A DNA stretch of 64,000 bases. Source: Lacrimispora algidixylanolytica. Its GTDB lineage: Bacteria; Bacillota; Clostridia; Lachnospirales; Lachnospiraceae. Position numbers and translations under genes: made by a program. The notes beneath the pieces are model-generated. The model was given only the letters and a program-made list of their open reading frames with translations, was not told the DNA's origin and did not search any database. The stretch is taken from positions 62,001 to 126,000 of the forward strand of contig NZ_MCIA01000009.1 in NCBI RefSeq assembly GCF_003609635.1, given 5' to 3'. Below are positions 1 to 8,826 of the stretch, piece after piece (the stretch's first letter is position 1; the number at the start of each line of letters is the position of its first letter).

Positions 1-1350
1 TACAATGTCTCCGGCTCCCATAGTTATCAACAAGTCACCGTGTATACAATTTCCCAAAATAAATGTTTCAATTTCCTCAAAGGAAGGGATGTAGTGTACT
101 TTTACTCCCTTTTTCTCGATTCTCACCGCAATATCTTTGGAGCTAATTCCCAAATTATCGGTTTCACGGGCAGCGTAGATATCTGCCAGGATCACCTCAT
201 CAGCCAATGATAGGGATTCTGCAAATTCATCTAAAAATGCCCTGGTCCGGGTATAAGTATGGGGCTGGAATACAACCCAGAGTTTCTTATGTGGATAATG
301 TTTTGCCGTCTCTAAAGTTGCTCTTATTTCCTGAGGATGGTGGGCGTAGTCATCTATAATGGTTACACCAGATACCTCCCCTTTCTTTTCAAAACGACGA
401 TTGGTACCCGTAAATCGTTTCAATCCTTTTTGAATCATTTCTAAAGAAATACCTAACTCAAAACAAACTGCTGCCGCTGCCAGAGAATTATACACATTAT
501 GTTCTCCTGAAACGCCCAGAGTTACCGTATCAATGACTTCCCCGTCCACCAAAAGATCATAGGAAGCTCTTGCCAGCTCGTCATAACTGATGTTTTCTGC
601 CTGATATCTGCTTTCCTGGTCCTTACCAAAGGTAATTACCTTACAAGGAAGACCTTCTATAATATCTTCCATGTGTTCAATATCTTTGTTTATCACTAAT
701 AAACCATTCTCCGGAAGCTTCTCAGCAAATAGTCGGAACGATTGGCGTATTTCTTTTAGATCCTTAAAAAAGTCCAGGTGATCTGCTTCTATATTTAAGA
801 TTACTTCTGTTGTAGGATAAAAGGATAAGAAGCTGTTGGTATATTCACACGCTTCTGTTACAAATAAATCTGGTCCTCCTACACGGATATTTCCGCTGAT
901 GGAATTTAAGATTCCACCCACGGAGATCGTTGGGTCCGTATCCGCAGATAAGAGGATCTCTGTAATCATAGAAGTTGTTGTTGTCTTACCATGGGTACCA
1001 GAGACAGCGATAGCGTTCTCGTAATTCTTCATCATCTGTCCCAGAAGTTCTGCTCTGGTTAATATGTGAAGCTTTTTTTCTGTTGCACTTATAAATTCCG
1101 GATTATCCGGGTGAACGGCTGCTGTATATACTACTACATTAATTTCATCGGTAATATTCTCTGCTCTCTGTCCGTAAGCTACCTTTGCTCCCTTTGCCTC
1201 TAAGTGACGGGTAAGGTCTGACTCATTGGAATCGGAGCCAGTAACTGTAAAGCCTTCCTCAATGAGTATCTCTGCAAGCCCACTCATGCTAATTCCGCCA
1301 ATACCAATAAAATGTATTGCTTCCGGTTTATTAAAATCAATCTGATACAT
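1..1350 (-). CDS. murC: UDP-N-acetylmuramate--L-alanine ligase (3' end cut off)
   Basis: This ligase adds L-alanine to UDP-N-acetylmuramic acid in the cytoplasm, using ATP, in peptidoglycan precursor synthesis. My reading of the minus strand starts MYQIDFNKPEAIHFIGIGGI. It shows the N-terminal UDP-binding GIGGISMSGLA loop (about residues 16-26), the ATP loop SGTHGKTTTTSMI (about 117-129), EACEYTNSFL in the central domain and DDYAHHPQEI in the C-terminal domain. About 450 codons are present; the usual length is near 460, so only a few C-terminal residues lie outside the window. The ATG follows an AAGGATGG ribosome binding site. The gene appears to stand alone here, with the next gene upstream ending in its own terminator. 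Confidence 0.96.
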   Translation of the reverse strand, partial: MYQIDFNKPEAIHFIGIGGISMSGLAEILIEEGFTVTGSDSNESDLTRHLEAKGAKVAYGQRAENITDEINVVVYTAAVHPDNPEFISATEKKLHILTRAELLGQMMKNYENAIAVSGTHGKTTTTSMITEILLSADTDPTISVGGILNSISGNIRVGGPDLFVTEACEYTNSFLSFYPTTEVILNIEADHLDFFKDLKEIRQSFRLFAEKLPENGLLVINKDIEHMEDIIEGLPCKVITFGKDQESRYQAENISYDELARASYDLLVDGEVIDTVTLGVSGEHNVYNSLAAAAVCFELGISLEMIQKGLKRFTGTNRRFEKKGEVSGVTIIDDYAHHPQEIRATLETAKHYPHKKLWVVFQPHTYTRTRAFLDEFAESLSLADEVILADIYAARETDNLGISSKDIAVRIEKKGVKVHYIPSFEEIETFILGNCIHGDLLITMGAGDIV

Positions 1351-1488
1351 GCTTTTTCCATCCTTAATTTATATTCGGTATATCATTCTACGTTCAATTA
1401 CTTTTACTGCTTTTCTTATGGAAAGTCAACTGCTTTCTCTTCTATTATATAAGAAACCAATGAGAAAATCTACAATAGAATCTGAATC

Positions 1489-1528
1489 AAAAAAATGCAC
1501 CTTACAGATTCTATGACCTGTAAAGTGC
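1489..1528 (-). terminator. Rho-independent terminator of the 266-residue protein gene
   Basis: On the minus strand the arms GCACTTTACAG and CTGTAAGGTGC form a stem with one wobble pair, followed by ATTTTTTTG. It lies 19 bases after the stop codon of the gene at 1547. Confidence 0.8.
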
Positions 1529-1546
1529 TATTTATGACACGTATTC

Positions 1547-2347
1547 TCAGGACTTGCCTGCTGCCATAGGCTCACCCTCTGCCAAAGTCAGCTTCACTAC
1601 AGAAGATATCATATAAAGCATTTCTTTAAAACTTCGGAAGGTCTGCTGCACTTTACCTTCCCGCCAGTATATCATACCCTGCCAGGTATTGTGCTCCCGA
1701 AACATTACTTTAACGGAGAAAGAAGCTTTTTGTCCTGTCCTTATAAATTCCTCAGAAGCTTCACTGGAAATCAGTCTGCCGTAATCAATTCCAGACAGGA
1801 TATCTGCTCCTTCCGTCATACTGATGTCCATATAATCTCCACTCAGGGAAAGGGACCAGTTTTCAAAAAACTCTGGATCTAAAATGTTTGCAATCGCCTT
1901 ATCTCCTTCACAAACATCTTCCTGTAAAATAGCATTGGTGATCATGATAAACTGAAGTTCACTGTCAAAGGAAGCAGTTCTGTTTCCATCATCCCAGATC
2001 ATGGTTCCCTGCCAACTTGCATGGTATCGGAAGCGAAGACAAATACGAATGGTCTTTAACTTACCCATTCTGTCGGCTCTTTTCATTCTCTGCATTTTAA
2101 AATCCATAGGATCTGATCCTGACAGGCACCGCATTTGAAATGTCTGCTTGGGAGCTCCAACGGAATCAAACAAATGATCCATGTTCATAATCATTTCTGT
2201 AAATCCACCAAACATTGTTCCATGAGAGCTTTCTCCTTGAAATATCACTCCCTTAATTTCCCAGTTATCGTAGGAATCCACTGCTATTGTAAGATACCGG
2301 TCTGCCTCGTTTATCAAACTCATTCTACCAATTGCCATCTCATTCAC
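1547..2347 (-). CDS. Unknown protein with three related repeats
   Basis: I do not recognise this 266-residue soluble protein. No signal peptide or membrane segment is visible. It contains three diverged copies of one motif, of the form H-x-S/T-W-Q-G-x-I-x-W-x2-G followed by F-x-S-x2-E and a hydrophobic helix. The clear copies begin near residues 109 (RYHASWQGTMIWDDG) and 217 (REHNTWQGMIYWREG). A weaker first copy lies near residues 36-60 (FQGESSHGTMFGGFTEM). The reading frame starts with GTG, five bases after AAGGA. An in-frame ATG three codons later is too far from that site. The gene is flanked by terminators and appears monocistronic. Confidence 0.75.
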   Translation of the reverse strand: MNEMAIGRMSLINEADRYLTIAVDSYDNWEIKGVIFQGESSHGTMFGGFTEMIMNMDHLFDSVGAPKQTFQMRCLSGSDPMDFKMQRMKRADRMGKLKTIRICLRFRYHASWQGTMIWDDGNRTASFDSELQFIMITNAILQEDVCEGDKAIANILDPEFFENWSLSLSGDYMDISMTEGADILSGIDYGRLISSEASEEFIRTGQKASFSVKVMFREHNTWQGMIYWREGKVQQTFRSFKEMLYMISSVVKLTLAEGEPMAAGKS

Positions 2348-2470
2348 CGTCGTCCTTATAGATTATAATTATTATATACAACTGCGGTTACAATCCAGTT
2401 ACATTTATACTCGTCAAACAATATTTTATTACATATTGTAACTTTTTGCAATTATTTGTAGAATAACATT

Positions 2471-2508
2471 AAAAAAACTCCCTTCCTTAACTAGGAAGCG
2501 GGAGTTTT
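2471..2508 (-). terminator. Rho-independent terminator of queT
   Basis: Read on the minus strand, AAAACTCCCGCTTCCT pairs with AGGAAGGGAGTTTT (one bulge) and is followed by a run of T. It starts 15 bases after the queT stop codon. Confidence 0.85.
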
Positions 2509-2522
2509 ACTATGGATTTTGG

Positions 2523-3026
2523 TTATTCTGTTATGAAACGTCCAAAAACTATGTGCTTATAACGATTTAATACACCTAAGAAAATATTTCCAAGGAATCC
2601 GATGGCAAGAATTTCTCCCACACCCACGGTAAACATGGCGTACCAGATGAAATCCTGAGATCCGTAAGCAAAACGAAGGACCCAAGGAACAATAATGGTA
2701 TTGGCTACAATCGGTGGAACGCATACCATCCACTGATGTTTCCGAAGCATATAAGAACCAACTGCTCCGATCAAGGTAGCAAGACTTCCAAAGATTACAT
2801 CTAAGGCAGCCGCACCGCACAAAAAGTTAGACAGCAGACAGCCGATAAATAAACCAGGAATTGCCGCTGGGGTGAAAAATGGTAGGATGCAGAGAATCTC
2901 TGAAATCCGAAATTGAATGGGACCGAAGCTGATGGGTGCAAAAATTAAAGTCAGCACGGTGTAGATGGCAGCAATCGCTGCGGAAAAAACCAAGAAATAA
3001 GTTTTCCTTGAAGATTTGTAATTCAT
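2523..3026 (-). CDS. queT: QueT-family queuosine precursor transporter
   Basis: This is a small polytopic membrane protein of the QueT (DUF988) family, the substrate-specific component for uptake of a 7-deazaguanine queuosine precursor. Many members work with a shared energy-coupling (ECF) module, which is not encoded here. The 167 residues hold about five hydrophobic segments; FAPISFGPIQFRISEIL near residues 29-45 is typical of the family. The assignment is strengthened by a preQ1-I riboswitch directly upstream that includes the ribosome binding site. Promoter, riboswitch, gene and terminator form a complete single-gene unit. Confidence 0.93.
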   Translation of the reverse strand: MNYKSSRKTYFLVFSAAIAAIYTVLTLIFAPISFGPIQFRISEILCILPFFTPAAIPGLFIGCLLSNFLCGAAALDVIFGSLATLIGAVGSYMLRKHQWMVCVPPIVANTIIVPWVLRFAYGSQDFIWYAMFTVGVGEILAIGFLGNIFLGVLNRYKHIVFGRFITE

Positions 3027-3034
3027 ATTCTGTT

Positions 3035-3077
3035 CTCCTTTAGTTTTGTTTTACAAGTGGAAGGTTACGAACACTTG
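3035..3077 (-). promoter_or_regulatory. preQ1-I riboswitch controlling queT
   Basis: On the minus strand, stem CAAGTG/CACTTG encloses a 12-base loop TTCGTAACCTTC and is followed by an A-rich tail TAAAACAAAACTAAAGGAG. The GTAACC element and the AACAAAAC tail match the class I preQ1 aptamer as in Thermoanaerobacter tengcongensis. The loop CCTT can pair with AAGG in the tail, which is the ribosome binding site of queT. This predicts translational shut-off when preQ1 is bound. The fold was drawn by eye. Confidence 0.87.
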
Positions 3078-3124
3078 AAATATTTTCCTGAAAGTGCCTG
3101 TTTATCAGGGTTTCAGCATGTATT

Positions 3125-3153
3125 ACTATAACTCATGCAGAAGCAAAATGCAA
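3125..3153 (-). promoter_or_regulatory. Probable sigma-A promoter of queT
   Basis: On the minus strand TTGCAT and TATAGT are separated by 17 bases. Transcription would start near 3118, just before a hairpin (3089-3117, arms CTGAAA/TTTCAG with inner CCTG/CAGG) that precedes the riboswitch. Confidence 0.6.
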
Positions 3154-3247
3154 GTGCCACTCCAATTTTACACCACTCACACCTGTTCTTAATATTCCTG
3201 AGCTTCGAATGCAATGGGGATATGGTGCTTATCTTTTTATTTAGGAT

Positions 3248-4366
3248 TTATACTTCTAATGCCTCACAAAGCGCCAGGATTGCCAGCGATTGTCCATATG
3301 CCATCGGTGCCACAAGTATGTTCTTATAATGTTCCTTGTCATATCCCATTCCGGTTCCGCCAGAAACATGAAGTACAGTTCCATCTGCATCGATGTTCTT
3401 AAGAATTCCCCTTACGGCAGTATGTGCGCATTCCAGATAAGTATCATCGAGAATTCCCATTTTAATGCCTTTTAAAATACCTGCTGCAATGGCTGCCGAG
3501 CCCGATACCTCTTCATAGCTGTCCGCGTCATCAAGAACCGTATGCCAAAGTCCGCTCTTGCTCTGCAGCTTTAACAGGGCATGTACCTGAGCCTTATAAG
3601 TTTCTGTCACAAGCTGTCTGATACCTGAATTCATAGTGCCTTTAAACATCTCCATATATTCCAGAATTCCCACGGTAAACCAGCTATTGCCTCTACACCA
3701 AAACACGCCGCCGAAATTATTTCTTTCATTAAAGGTCCAACCATGGTAAAACAGCCCGGTTTTCTTATCATATAAGTACTTGATATGCATCAGCACCTGA
3801 TGATAAGCCTCATCTATCCAGTCCTGCCGATTGTATTTAAGGCCCATTTTATTTAAGAATAAGACGGTCATAAACAGGGTGTCGATCCACATCTCATTTT
3901 CATTGAGCCGGACGCCCAGACGGTCACCGTTTGCGCTTGTCACATGCTGGAAACCGCCCTCTTCGGTTTTAGGCAGGCATTTCATAAGCCATTTGGCCCA
4001 GTCCAGGCAAAGGGATTCAAACTCCCTGTCCTTTACTGATTCATTTAAATCCACAAGGGCTAAAAGTGGGGCTGTAGTATTGATGTTCCTCGATGGAAGT
4101 CCCAGTTCCATATTTTCTTTATACCAGTGAATGAGGAATTCTTTATAATCTTCATTTCCTTGGATTTTCTGAAGCTTTATGAGTCCATAAAGACCTATAC
4201 CCTGAGGCCAGTCCCATTCCTTTATTCCAAAATCTCTTTTGAAATAACCAACAGCCTCACTGCGTTCTTCAATCGTCGTTTCATCGTTGGTCTTATCTAA
4301 GTTTATCAGCTTATCTACCACAAGACTAAGTTTTTCTTTTATTGCATTCTGATCCAATTTCTGCAT
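3248..4366 (-). CDS. GH105 unsaturated rhamnogalacturonyl hydrolase
   Basis: This is a cytoplasmic glycoside hydrolase of family 105 (YteR/YesR type). It removes the 4,5-unsaturated uronic acid left at the non-reducing end of oligosaccharides by polysaccharide lyases. The 372 residues match the family length. There is no signal peptide. The family's catalytic aspartate is probably D162 in MWIDTLFMT; WDWPQGIGLYGL (51-62) and RGNSWFTVG (225-233) are other conserved stretches lining the (alpha/alpha)6 barrel. It is the last gene of the ABC-transporter operon, 87 bases after the GH88 gene. Whether the substrate is rhamnogalacturonan or another uronide cannot be told from sequence. Confidence 0.92.
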   Translation of the reverse strand: MQKLDQNAIKEKLSLVVDKLINLDKTNDETTIEERSEAVGYFKRDFGIKEWDWPQGIGLYGLIKLQKIQGNEDYKEFLIHWYKENMELGLPSRNINTTAPLLALVDLNESVKDREFESLCLDWAKWLMKCLPKTEEGGFQHVTSANGDRLGVRLNENEMWIDTLFMTVLFLNKMGLKYNRQDWIDEAYHQVLMHIKYLYDKKTGLFYHGWTFNERNNFGGVFWCRGNSWFTVGILEYMEMFKGTMNSGIRQLVTETYKAQVHALLKLQSKSGLWHTVLDDADSYEEVSGSAAIAAGILKGIKMGILDDTYLECAHTAVRGILKNIDADGTVLHVSGGTGMGYDKEHYKNILVAPMAYGQSLAILALCEALEV

Positions 4367-4453
4367 TTCTTAATTTCTCCATATTTTATATTTTATTGAA
4401 GCAGATTGTTTCGGGATTTGTCACGTTTTCATCTTAAAATTTATCTTATACTC

Positions 4454-5587
4454 CTACCAGATGAGGAAATCCTTATTCAGCAGTCTTAAGATGCCTTCCA
4501 CCAGGAAATAGTCTCCGTAGATAATGGGAACATGGCGGTCAGATTCTCTGTCATATCTGGCAGAACCGAAATTTAAAATAGAATCTTTCTTAGGATCCCA
4601 CTGGCAGAATCGTTCTGTAACCGCTTTCAGGCAGCGAATTGCTGATTTCACATATAGATCTTTTTCCAATGGATTTACATGCTCTGAAAGTTCCAAAAGG
4701 CCGCAGGCCGCACAGACTCCGGCGGTGGTATCATAATAAACCGGTTCCTCCGGAGCTCTGAAGTCCAGCATGGGAACATAGTCATTTAACGCCAGATTGG
4801 CACAAAAATAATGGGCCACCCGCTTCGCCGCATCCAAATACGCATCATTCTTTGTATACTTATAAGCCAGCGCTATTCCGTAAATTCCCCAGGACTGCCC
4901 CCGACTCCAAGAGGAGCCGCTTTCATAGCCCTGACCTCCAGGATTATTTAAATATTCTCCTGTAACAGGATCAAATTCTACCAGGTGGTTGCAGGAACCG
5001 TCCGGACGGATGATGTACTTAAGAGCCATCTCCGTATGATTTATGGCAATTTGTCTCCATGCACTGTCCCCTGACTGTTCAAAAGCCCAATAAAGAAGAG
5101 GCAGGTTCATCAGACAGTCAACAATGGCAATGCCTGCACGTTCCCCATTCCATGCTTTTATAAACTTGCCGTTAGGATTGTAGCGCCCTGCCAGAATCCC
5201 GGCGGCGTGAAGTCCCCGGCTTTTGGACTCCTCTTCTCCGGTTAGACGGTAATCCGCTACTGCCGTGTGAAGCCAGAGAAAGCCTACATCATGGTCAAGT
5301 TTTGGAAAGTTTTGAAATGCCCCATCAAGACGCTTTTCAATTTCTCTTGCATTTTCCAGGTAACAATCCTTTTTCGTCGCATGATACATCTGCCACAAGA
5401 TACCGGAGTAAAAGCCATTGGTCCAGGCGGTCAGCTCCCTCTCTCCCATGTCATAATATTTGCCGTTTTCCGGGACATAAGGCATGATTGGGCCCAGACG
5501 CTTACATTCTTCCTCCAGCTTTATTTCGATTTTCTTCCAGATCTCCTCTGCCCAAAGAAAAGTTTCTTTATCAATCCTGTATCGCAT
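4454..5587 (-). CDS. GH88 unsaturated glucuronyl hydrolase
   Basis: This family 88 enzyme hydrolyses unsaturated uronyl residues from oligosaccharides by vinyl-ether hydration in the cytoplasm. The 377 residues include the two aspartates typical of the family: D100 in LDHDVGFLW and D157 in IVDCLMNLPLLYW. Conserved AWTNGFYSGILW (54-65) and SSWSRGQSWGIYG are also present. It has no signal peptide. The start overlaps the end of the DUF2264 gene by 17 bases, so translation is probably coupled; GGAGGA precedes the ATG. Together with the GH105 enzyme it suggests that two kinds of unsaturated linkage are processed. Confidence 0.93.
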   Translation of the reverse strand: MRYRIDKETFLWAEEIWKKIEIKLEEECKRLGPIMPYVPENGKYYDMGERELTAWTNGFYSGILWQMYHATKKDCYLENAREIEKRLDGAFQNFPKLDHDVGFLWLHTAVADYRLTGEEESKSRGLHAAGILAGRYNPNGKFIKAWNGERAGIAIVDCLMNLPLLYWAFEQSGDSAWRQIAINHTEMALKYIIRPDGSCNHLVEFDPVTGEYLNNPGGQGYESGSSWSRGQSWGIYGIALAYKYTKNDAYLDAAKRVAHYFCANLALNDYVPMLDFRAPEEPVYYDTTAGVCAACGLLELSEHVNPLEKDLYVKSAIRCLKAVTERFCQWDPKKDSILNFGSARYDRESDRHVPIIYGDYFLVEGILRLLNKDFLIW

Positions 5588-7316
5588 AACAGTTTCCTCC
5601 TCCGATTACCACCGTTTTCTTTGTGAACTCTGTTTCCACAAGGGTTTCCATTTCCATCTTCCCAGGAGCAACCGGAAAACGGACTGCCGGAATAAAGACG
5701 TTGGGGAATATGAGATTCATGTTGGGTAATGCGGTAATTACAGTTGCCTCTCCAACCGTTGACGCAACCCGGCTATATCCATTTTCATCAGACACCACAG
5801 CTTCCGTTCCATCAGTTATTTTTTTCGTTTCTTCCATACAATATGGATAGGAAAAACCACAGTCATAGGCAATGCAGGGAGTATGTTCAGGAAGACTGCT
5901 GGTAATCACATGTTTTCGTCTGTGTCCGTTTCCTTCGGGAGTCAGCCAGGTTTCCACCATAATTCCTTCTACAGGACTCCACCTGGAATAGACCTCCTGC
6001 TCTGTGATACGGTACTCCTCACATGTTCTTCTGACATAATGCATTCCGTGAACATAAAAGGCCAGCATGCTGTCCGTTCCTGATTGCTCAATGGTGTGAA
6101 AGGAACGGGATACGCAAAAACCAAACTGGGATGAATAAGCGAATTTTGCATATTTTTCCGCTGCAAATGGATGCTCTAAGGTGGGATACTGCCCTGCTGT
6201 AAGAGCCACCACCTCATGGTCTCTGTGACAGATCAGCATATCACATTCCTTAACAGCCAAAGAAGGCTTCAGCTTTGGCAAGGGTTCTGCCTTGGCACTC
6301 CAGAATGGATGATCCTCTTCCAGAGCCAAGAATACAAAAGTCTTCAAAGACCAGTAAGCGGAGCCTGGTGCATTATAAGATTCTGACATTAAAAGATTGG
6401 GATAGGTATATCCAACCGTAAGCACCCCACCATTGTCAAAAATCGGCTGCCGCATCCAGTAATCCAGATGTCGTTCTAAAATCCCCTTCATAATTCCCCA
6501 GGAACCGCACTCCACTCCAGCCAATGCACAGGCGGAAAAAAATGCAGCCTCTGCAAAACGATAGGTCAGAGAACGGCCAAAGGGCAATGCTTTCCCCTCA
6601 TCATCGAACCAGTAAATAAATGTCTTGGCAAATTCTGCTGCCCGATCTTTAAAAAGGCTCGCATGGTATGGATCTTCCTTTTCCATGAATTTTGAATAAA
6701 GCAGACAGTAAAAGTGGATTCCAAAAGAAGTATAATAGTCCTTTTGAGGACGTTTTCCATCGGAATACCAGCCGTTTCCCAGGTAAAAGGTTTCATACTT
6801 ATCCATGGCATTCTGTACCTGCTCCTGATTCCACTTTTTTTCCAGACTCTTTAATGCCAGGTTTGCAATGACCTTGAAAAACTGCCAGTTATTTTCAGCC
6901 TGAGAATATTCATTAATCTGGTACAGCCAGTCTGCCAGATTCTCTTTGGACTTTTCATCAAGAGGTTCCCACAATTGATCTGGAATCATCAACAGCCCAT
7001 AGCTGATAGCTGCCATTTCTACCATTCTCTGATCCTTATCATGGAGATCACCCCAGTATTCCTCTGAGTCAGGATCCGTTCCGTTAGAAAGTCCCTTTTG
7101 ATATATCTCAAGCAGACTCTTATCCTTTCCGCCTCCTGCCCAGTATGAGACCATTCCCCAAAGGACGCGGGAGAAGCCTTCCATATCGGCAATTCTGTTT
7201 CCGTATCCGGCTGCAAAAGCGCCAAGCTTCAGCCCTGCACCGCCTGCACTGTAATGAACCTTCAGGGGATCAACCAGTTTCATAAGCATATTTACATAAT
7301 ACTCTTTGTTCTTCAT
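5571..7316 (-). CDS. DUF2264 family protein of the uronide operon
   Basis: This 581-residue protein belongs to the DUF2264 family, often found beside GH88/GH105 enzymes; its biochemical function is not known to me. It looks like an alpha/alpha-barrel N-terminal part (conserved GFSRVLWG near 47-54 and ENNWQFFKVIANLAL near 141-155) followed by a beta-rich C-terminal part, an architecture like that of polysaccharide lyases or hydrolases. No signal peptide is seen. AGGAGG lies four bases before the ATG. It follows the solute-binding protein gene after a gap holding a hairpin, and overlaps the GH88 gene. A role on the same imported oligosaccharide is inferred. Confidence 0.88.
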   Translation of the reverse strand: MKNKEYYVNMLMKLVDPLKVHYSAGGAGLKLGAFAAGYGNRIADMEGFSRVLWGMVSYWAGGGKDKSLLEIYQKGLSNGTDPDSEEYWGDLHDKDQRMVEMAAISYGLLMIPDQLWEPLDEKSKENLADWLYQINEYSQAENNWQFFKVIANLALKSLEKKWNQEQVQNAMDKYETFYLGNGWYSDGKRPQKDYYTSFGIHFYCLLYSKFMEKEDPYHASLFKDRAAEFAKTFIYWFDDEGKALPFGRSLTYRFAEAAFFSACALAGVECGSWGIMKGILERHLDYWMRQPIFDNGGVLTVGYTYPNLLMSESYNAPGSAYWSLKTFVFLALEEDHPFWSAKAEPLPKLKPSLAVKECDMLICHRDHEVVALTAGQYPTLEHPFAAEKYAKFAYSSQFGFCVSRSFHTIEQSGTDSMLAFYVHGMHYVRRTCEEYRITEQEVYSRWSPVEGIMVETWLTPEGNGHRRKHVITSSLPEHTPCIAYDCGFSYPYCMEETKKITDGTEAVVSDENGYSRVASTVGEATVITALPNMNLIFPNVFIPAVRFPVAPGKMEMETLVETEFTKKTVVIGGGNCYAIQD

Positions 7317-7352
7317 CTTTCCTCCTGCATTGAATGGTAAATACGGACAGAA

Positions 7353-7382
7353 GGTGTCACAAAATATAAATTTTGCAACACC
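7353..7382 (-). other. Intercistronic stem-loop after the solute-binding protein gene
   Basis: GGTGT...ACACC with inner CAAAA/TTTTG arms forms a hairpin between the binding-protein gene and DUF2264, without a T-run. Such elements often stabilise the upstream message or attenuate reading into the downstream genes, which would give more binding protein than enzyme. Confidence 0.5.
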
Positions 7383-7406
7383 CTCATTCCTTTTACTATG
7401 AACGGA

Positions 7407-8768
7407 TTATTTCGCCTTTAACTGTTCTAATATTTCTTCATACTGAACCAGTAATTCTTTTGCAGCATCTTCTGGTGTAACATCTCCGTAAATAACTTCC
7501 TGAATTAAATCCTTACGGACTACTTCAAGCTCTGTATTTCCGCTGATCATGTTATTGATATAAGGATCTTTTGCAACTAAATCAATGGCATTTTTCTGAA
7601 GTTCATCAACTGCTCCTTCTGTAATCAGAATTTCCTCTGAATGCTTGGTAGGACAGTAGCCCACTGCTGTTTTCTGGATTTTAATTGCTTCTGCATCATT
7701 CATAAGGAAATCCAGGAACTTGGCTGCTTCTTCTTTATGGGCAGAATTGTCATTGATAGAAAAACCACGGTCTCCGCCGTATACCACGCCAGTACTCTTT
7801 GCATTTTCCATAACTGGTGCGGCAATTACATCGAGAGGACTATCTACAGAAGAGAGATACTTAGGAGCTGATCCTGTGTAATCTACGATCATACCGATCT
7901 TTTTGTTGATCCATTTGGTGTTCTGATCCATCTGGCCTGCAAAGGTTGCAGCATCTCCAAATGGCTCCAGCGCATTTGACTCATAAAGATTTAAAATATT
8001 CTGGAAGGCTTCTGTGGCATCTGCCTCTGTAAAATTAGGGGCATAGGTTTCTTCATCGATGATAGGTTTTCCGGTTTTCTGAACCAGATAAGGCTGAATA
8101 AACAGACGATTTAACATATCTGCATCTGCTGTCATCAGATATGCATCGCTGTCTTTTTCATGAATCGCTTTTCCTAATTCTGCAATTTCATCCCAGGTGT
8201 AGTTCTTTGCAAGATCAATTTCAAATTCCTTTGCAAAATCTGTATTTACATAAACTACTGGTGAACCGCCTACCGTACATGGGAAAATATTTGCTTCTCC
8301 ATTGTAAGTTCCTGAGATTTCAAGCAAACGGTCTTTTAAAGTGCTTAAATCCACAGGCAATGTGGAAAGATCTGCTAAGTAATGCTTTGCTCCCTGAATA
8401 TCAGGCAGCCATTCTTTATTAAGCTGAATGATGTCAGGTGCTGTATTACTGGAAAGGGTGGTCATGATCTTCTCATAATAACCATCGAATCCCTGATACT
8501 CTGCTTCTATTTTTACATTGGGATTCTTTGCCTGATAAGCATCAATCACATCTAATAATGCCCCATGACGGCTGTCACTTCCCCACCAGGAAAAGCGTAA
8601 GGTTACAGACTCTCCGCTTCCACCGGCTGCTGCTGATGTTACCGCTGCACCCTGAGTTGCCTGCGTGGTTTCATCTGTTTTGCCTGTGCTCCCACACCCC
8701 ATAAGAGTGACTGCAGCCATTGATGCTGTCATAAGAAGCGCCACATGTTTCTTAAACTGTCTTTTCAT
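7407..8768 (-). CDS. Sugar ABC transporter solute-binding lipoprotein
   Basis: This is a family 1 extracellular solute-binding protein that delivers an oligosaccharide to the permeases encoded just upstream. The 453 residues begin with a lipoprotein signal (MKRQFKKHV, hydrophobic core, lipobox LMGC with C25), then a short Ser/Thr/Ala linker. The mature part shows typical family features such as LRFSWWGSD near residue 57 and GVVYGGDRGFSIN. It is anchored to the outer face of the membrane. The ligand is inferred from the GH88/GH105 enzymes to be an unsaturated uronyl oligosaccharide. Confidence 0.93.
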   Translation of the reverse strand: MKRQFKKHVALLMTASMAAVTLMGCGSTGKTDETTQATQGAAVTSAAAGGSGESVTLRFSWWGSDSRHGALLDVIDAYQAKNPNVKIEAEYQGFDGYYEKIMTTLSSNTAPDIIQLNKEWLPDIQGAKHYLADLSTLPVDLSTLKDRLLEISGTYNGEANIFPCTVGGSPVVYVNTDFAKEFEIDLAKNYTWDEIAELGKAIHEKDSDAYLMTADADMLNRLFIQPYLVQKTGKPIIDEETYAPNFTEADATEAFQNILNLYESNALEPFGDAATFAGQMDQNTKWINKKIGMIVDYTGSAPKYLSSVDSPLDVIAAPVMENAKSTGVVYGGDRGFSINDNSAHKEEAAKFLDFLMNDAEAIKIQKTAVGYCPTKHSEEILITEGAVDELQKNAIDLVAKDPYINNMISGNTELEVVRKDLIQEVIYGDVTPEDAAKELLVQYEEILEQLKAK

Positions 8769-8826
8769 AGAAATACATCCTCCTTATTTTGGGGGCATAC
8801 TGCCCCACCTGTCTTTATATTACTTG

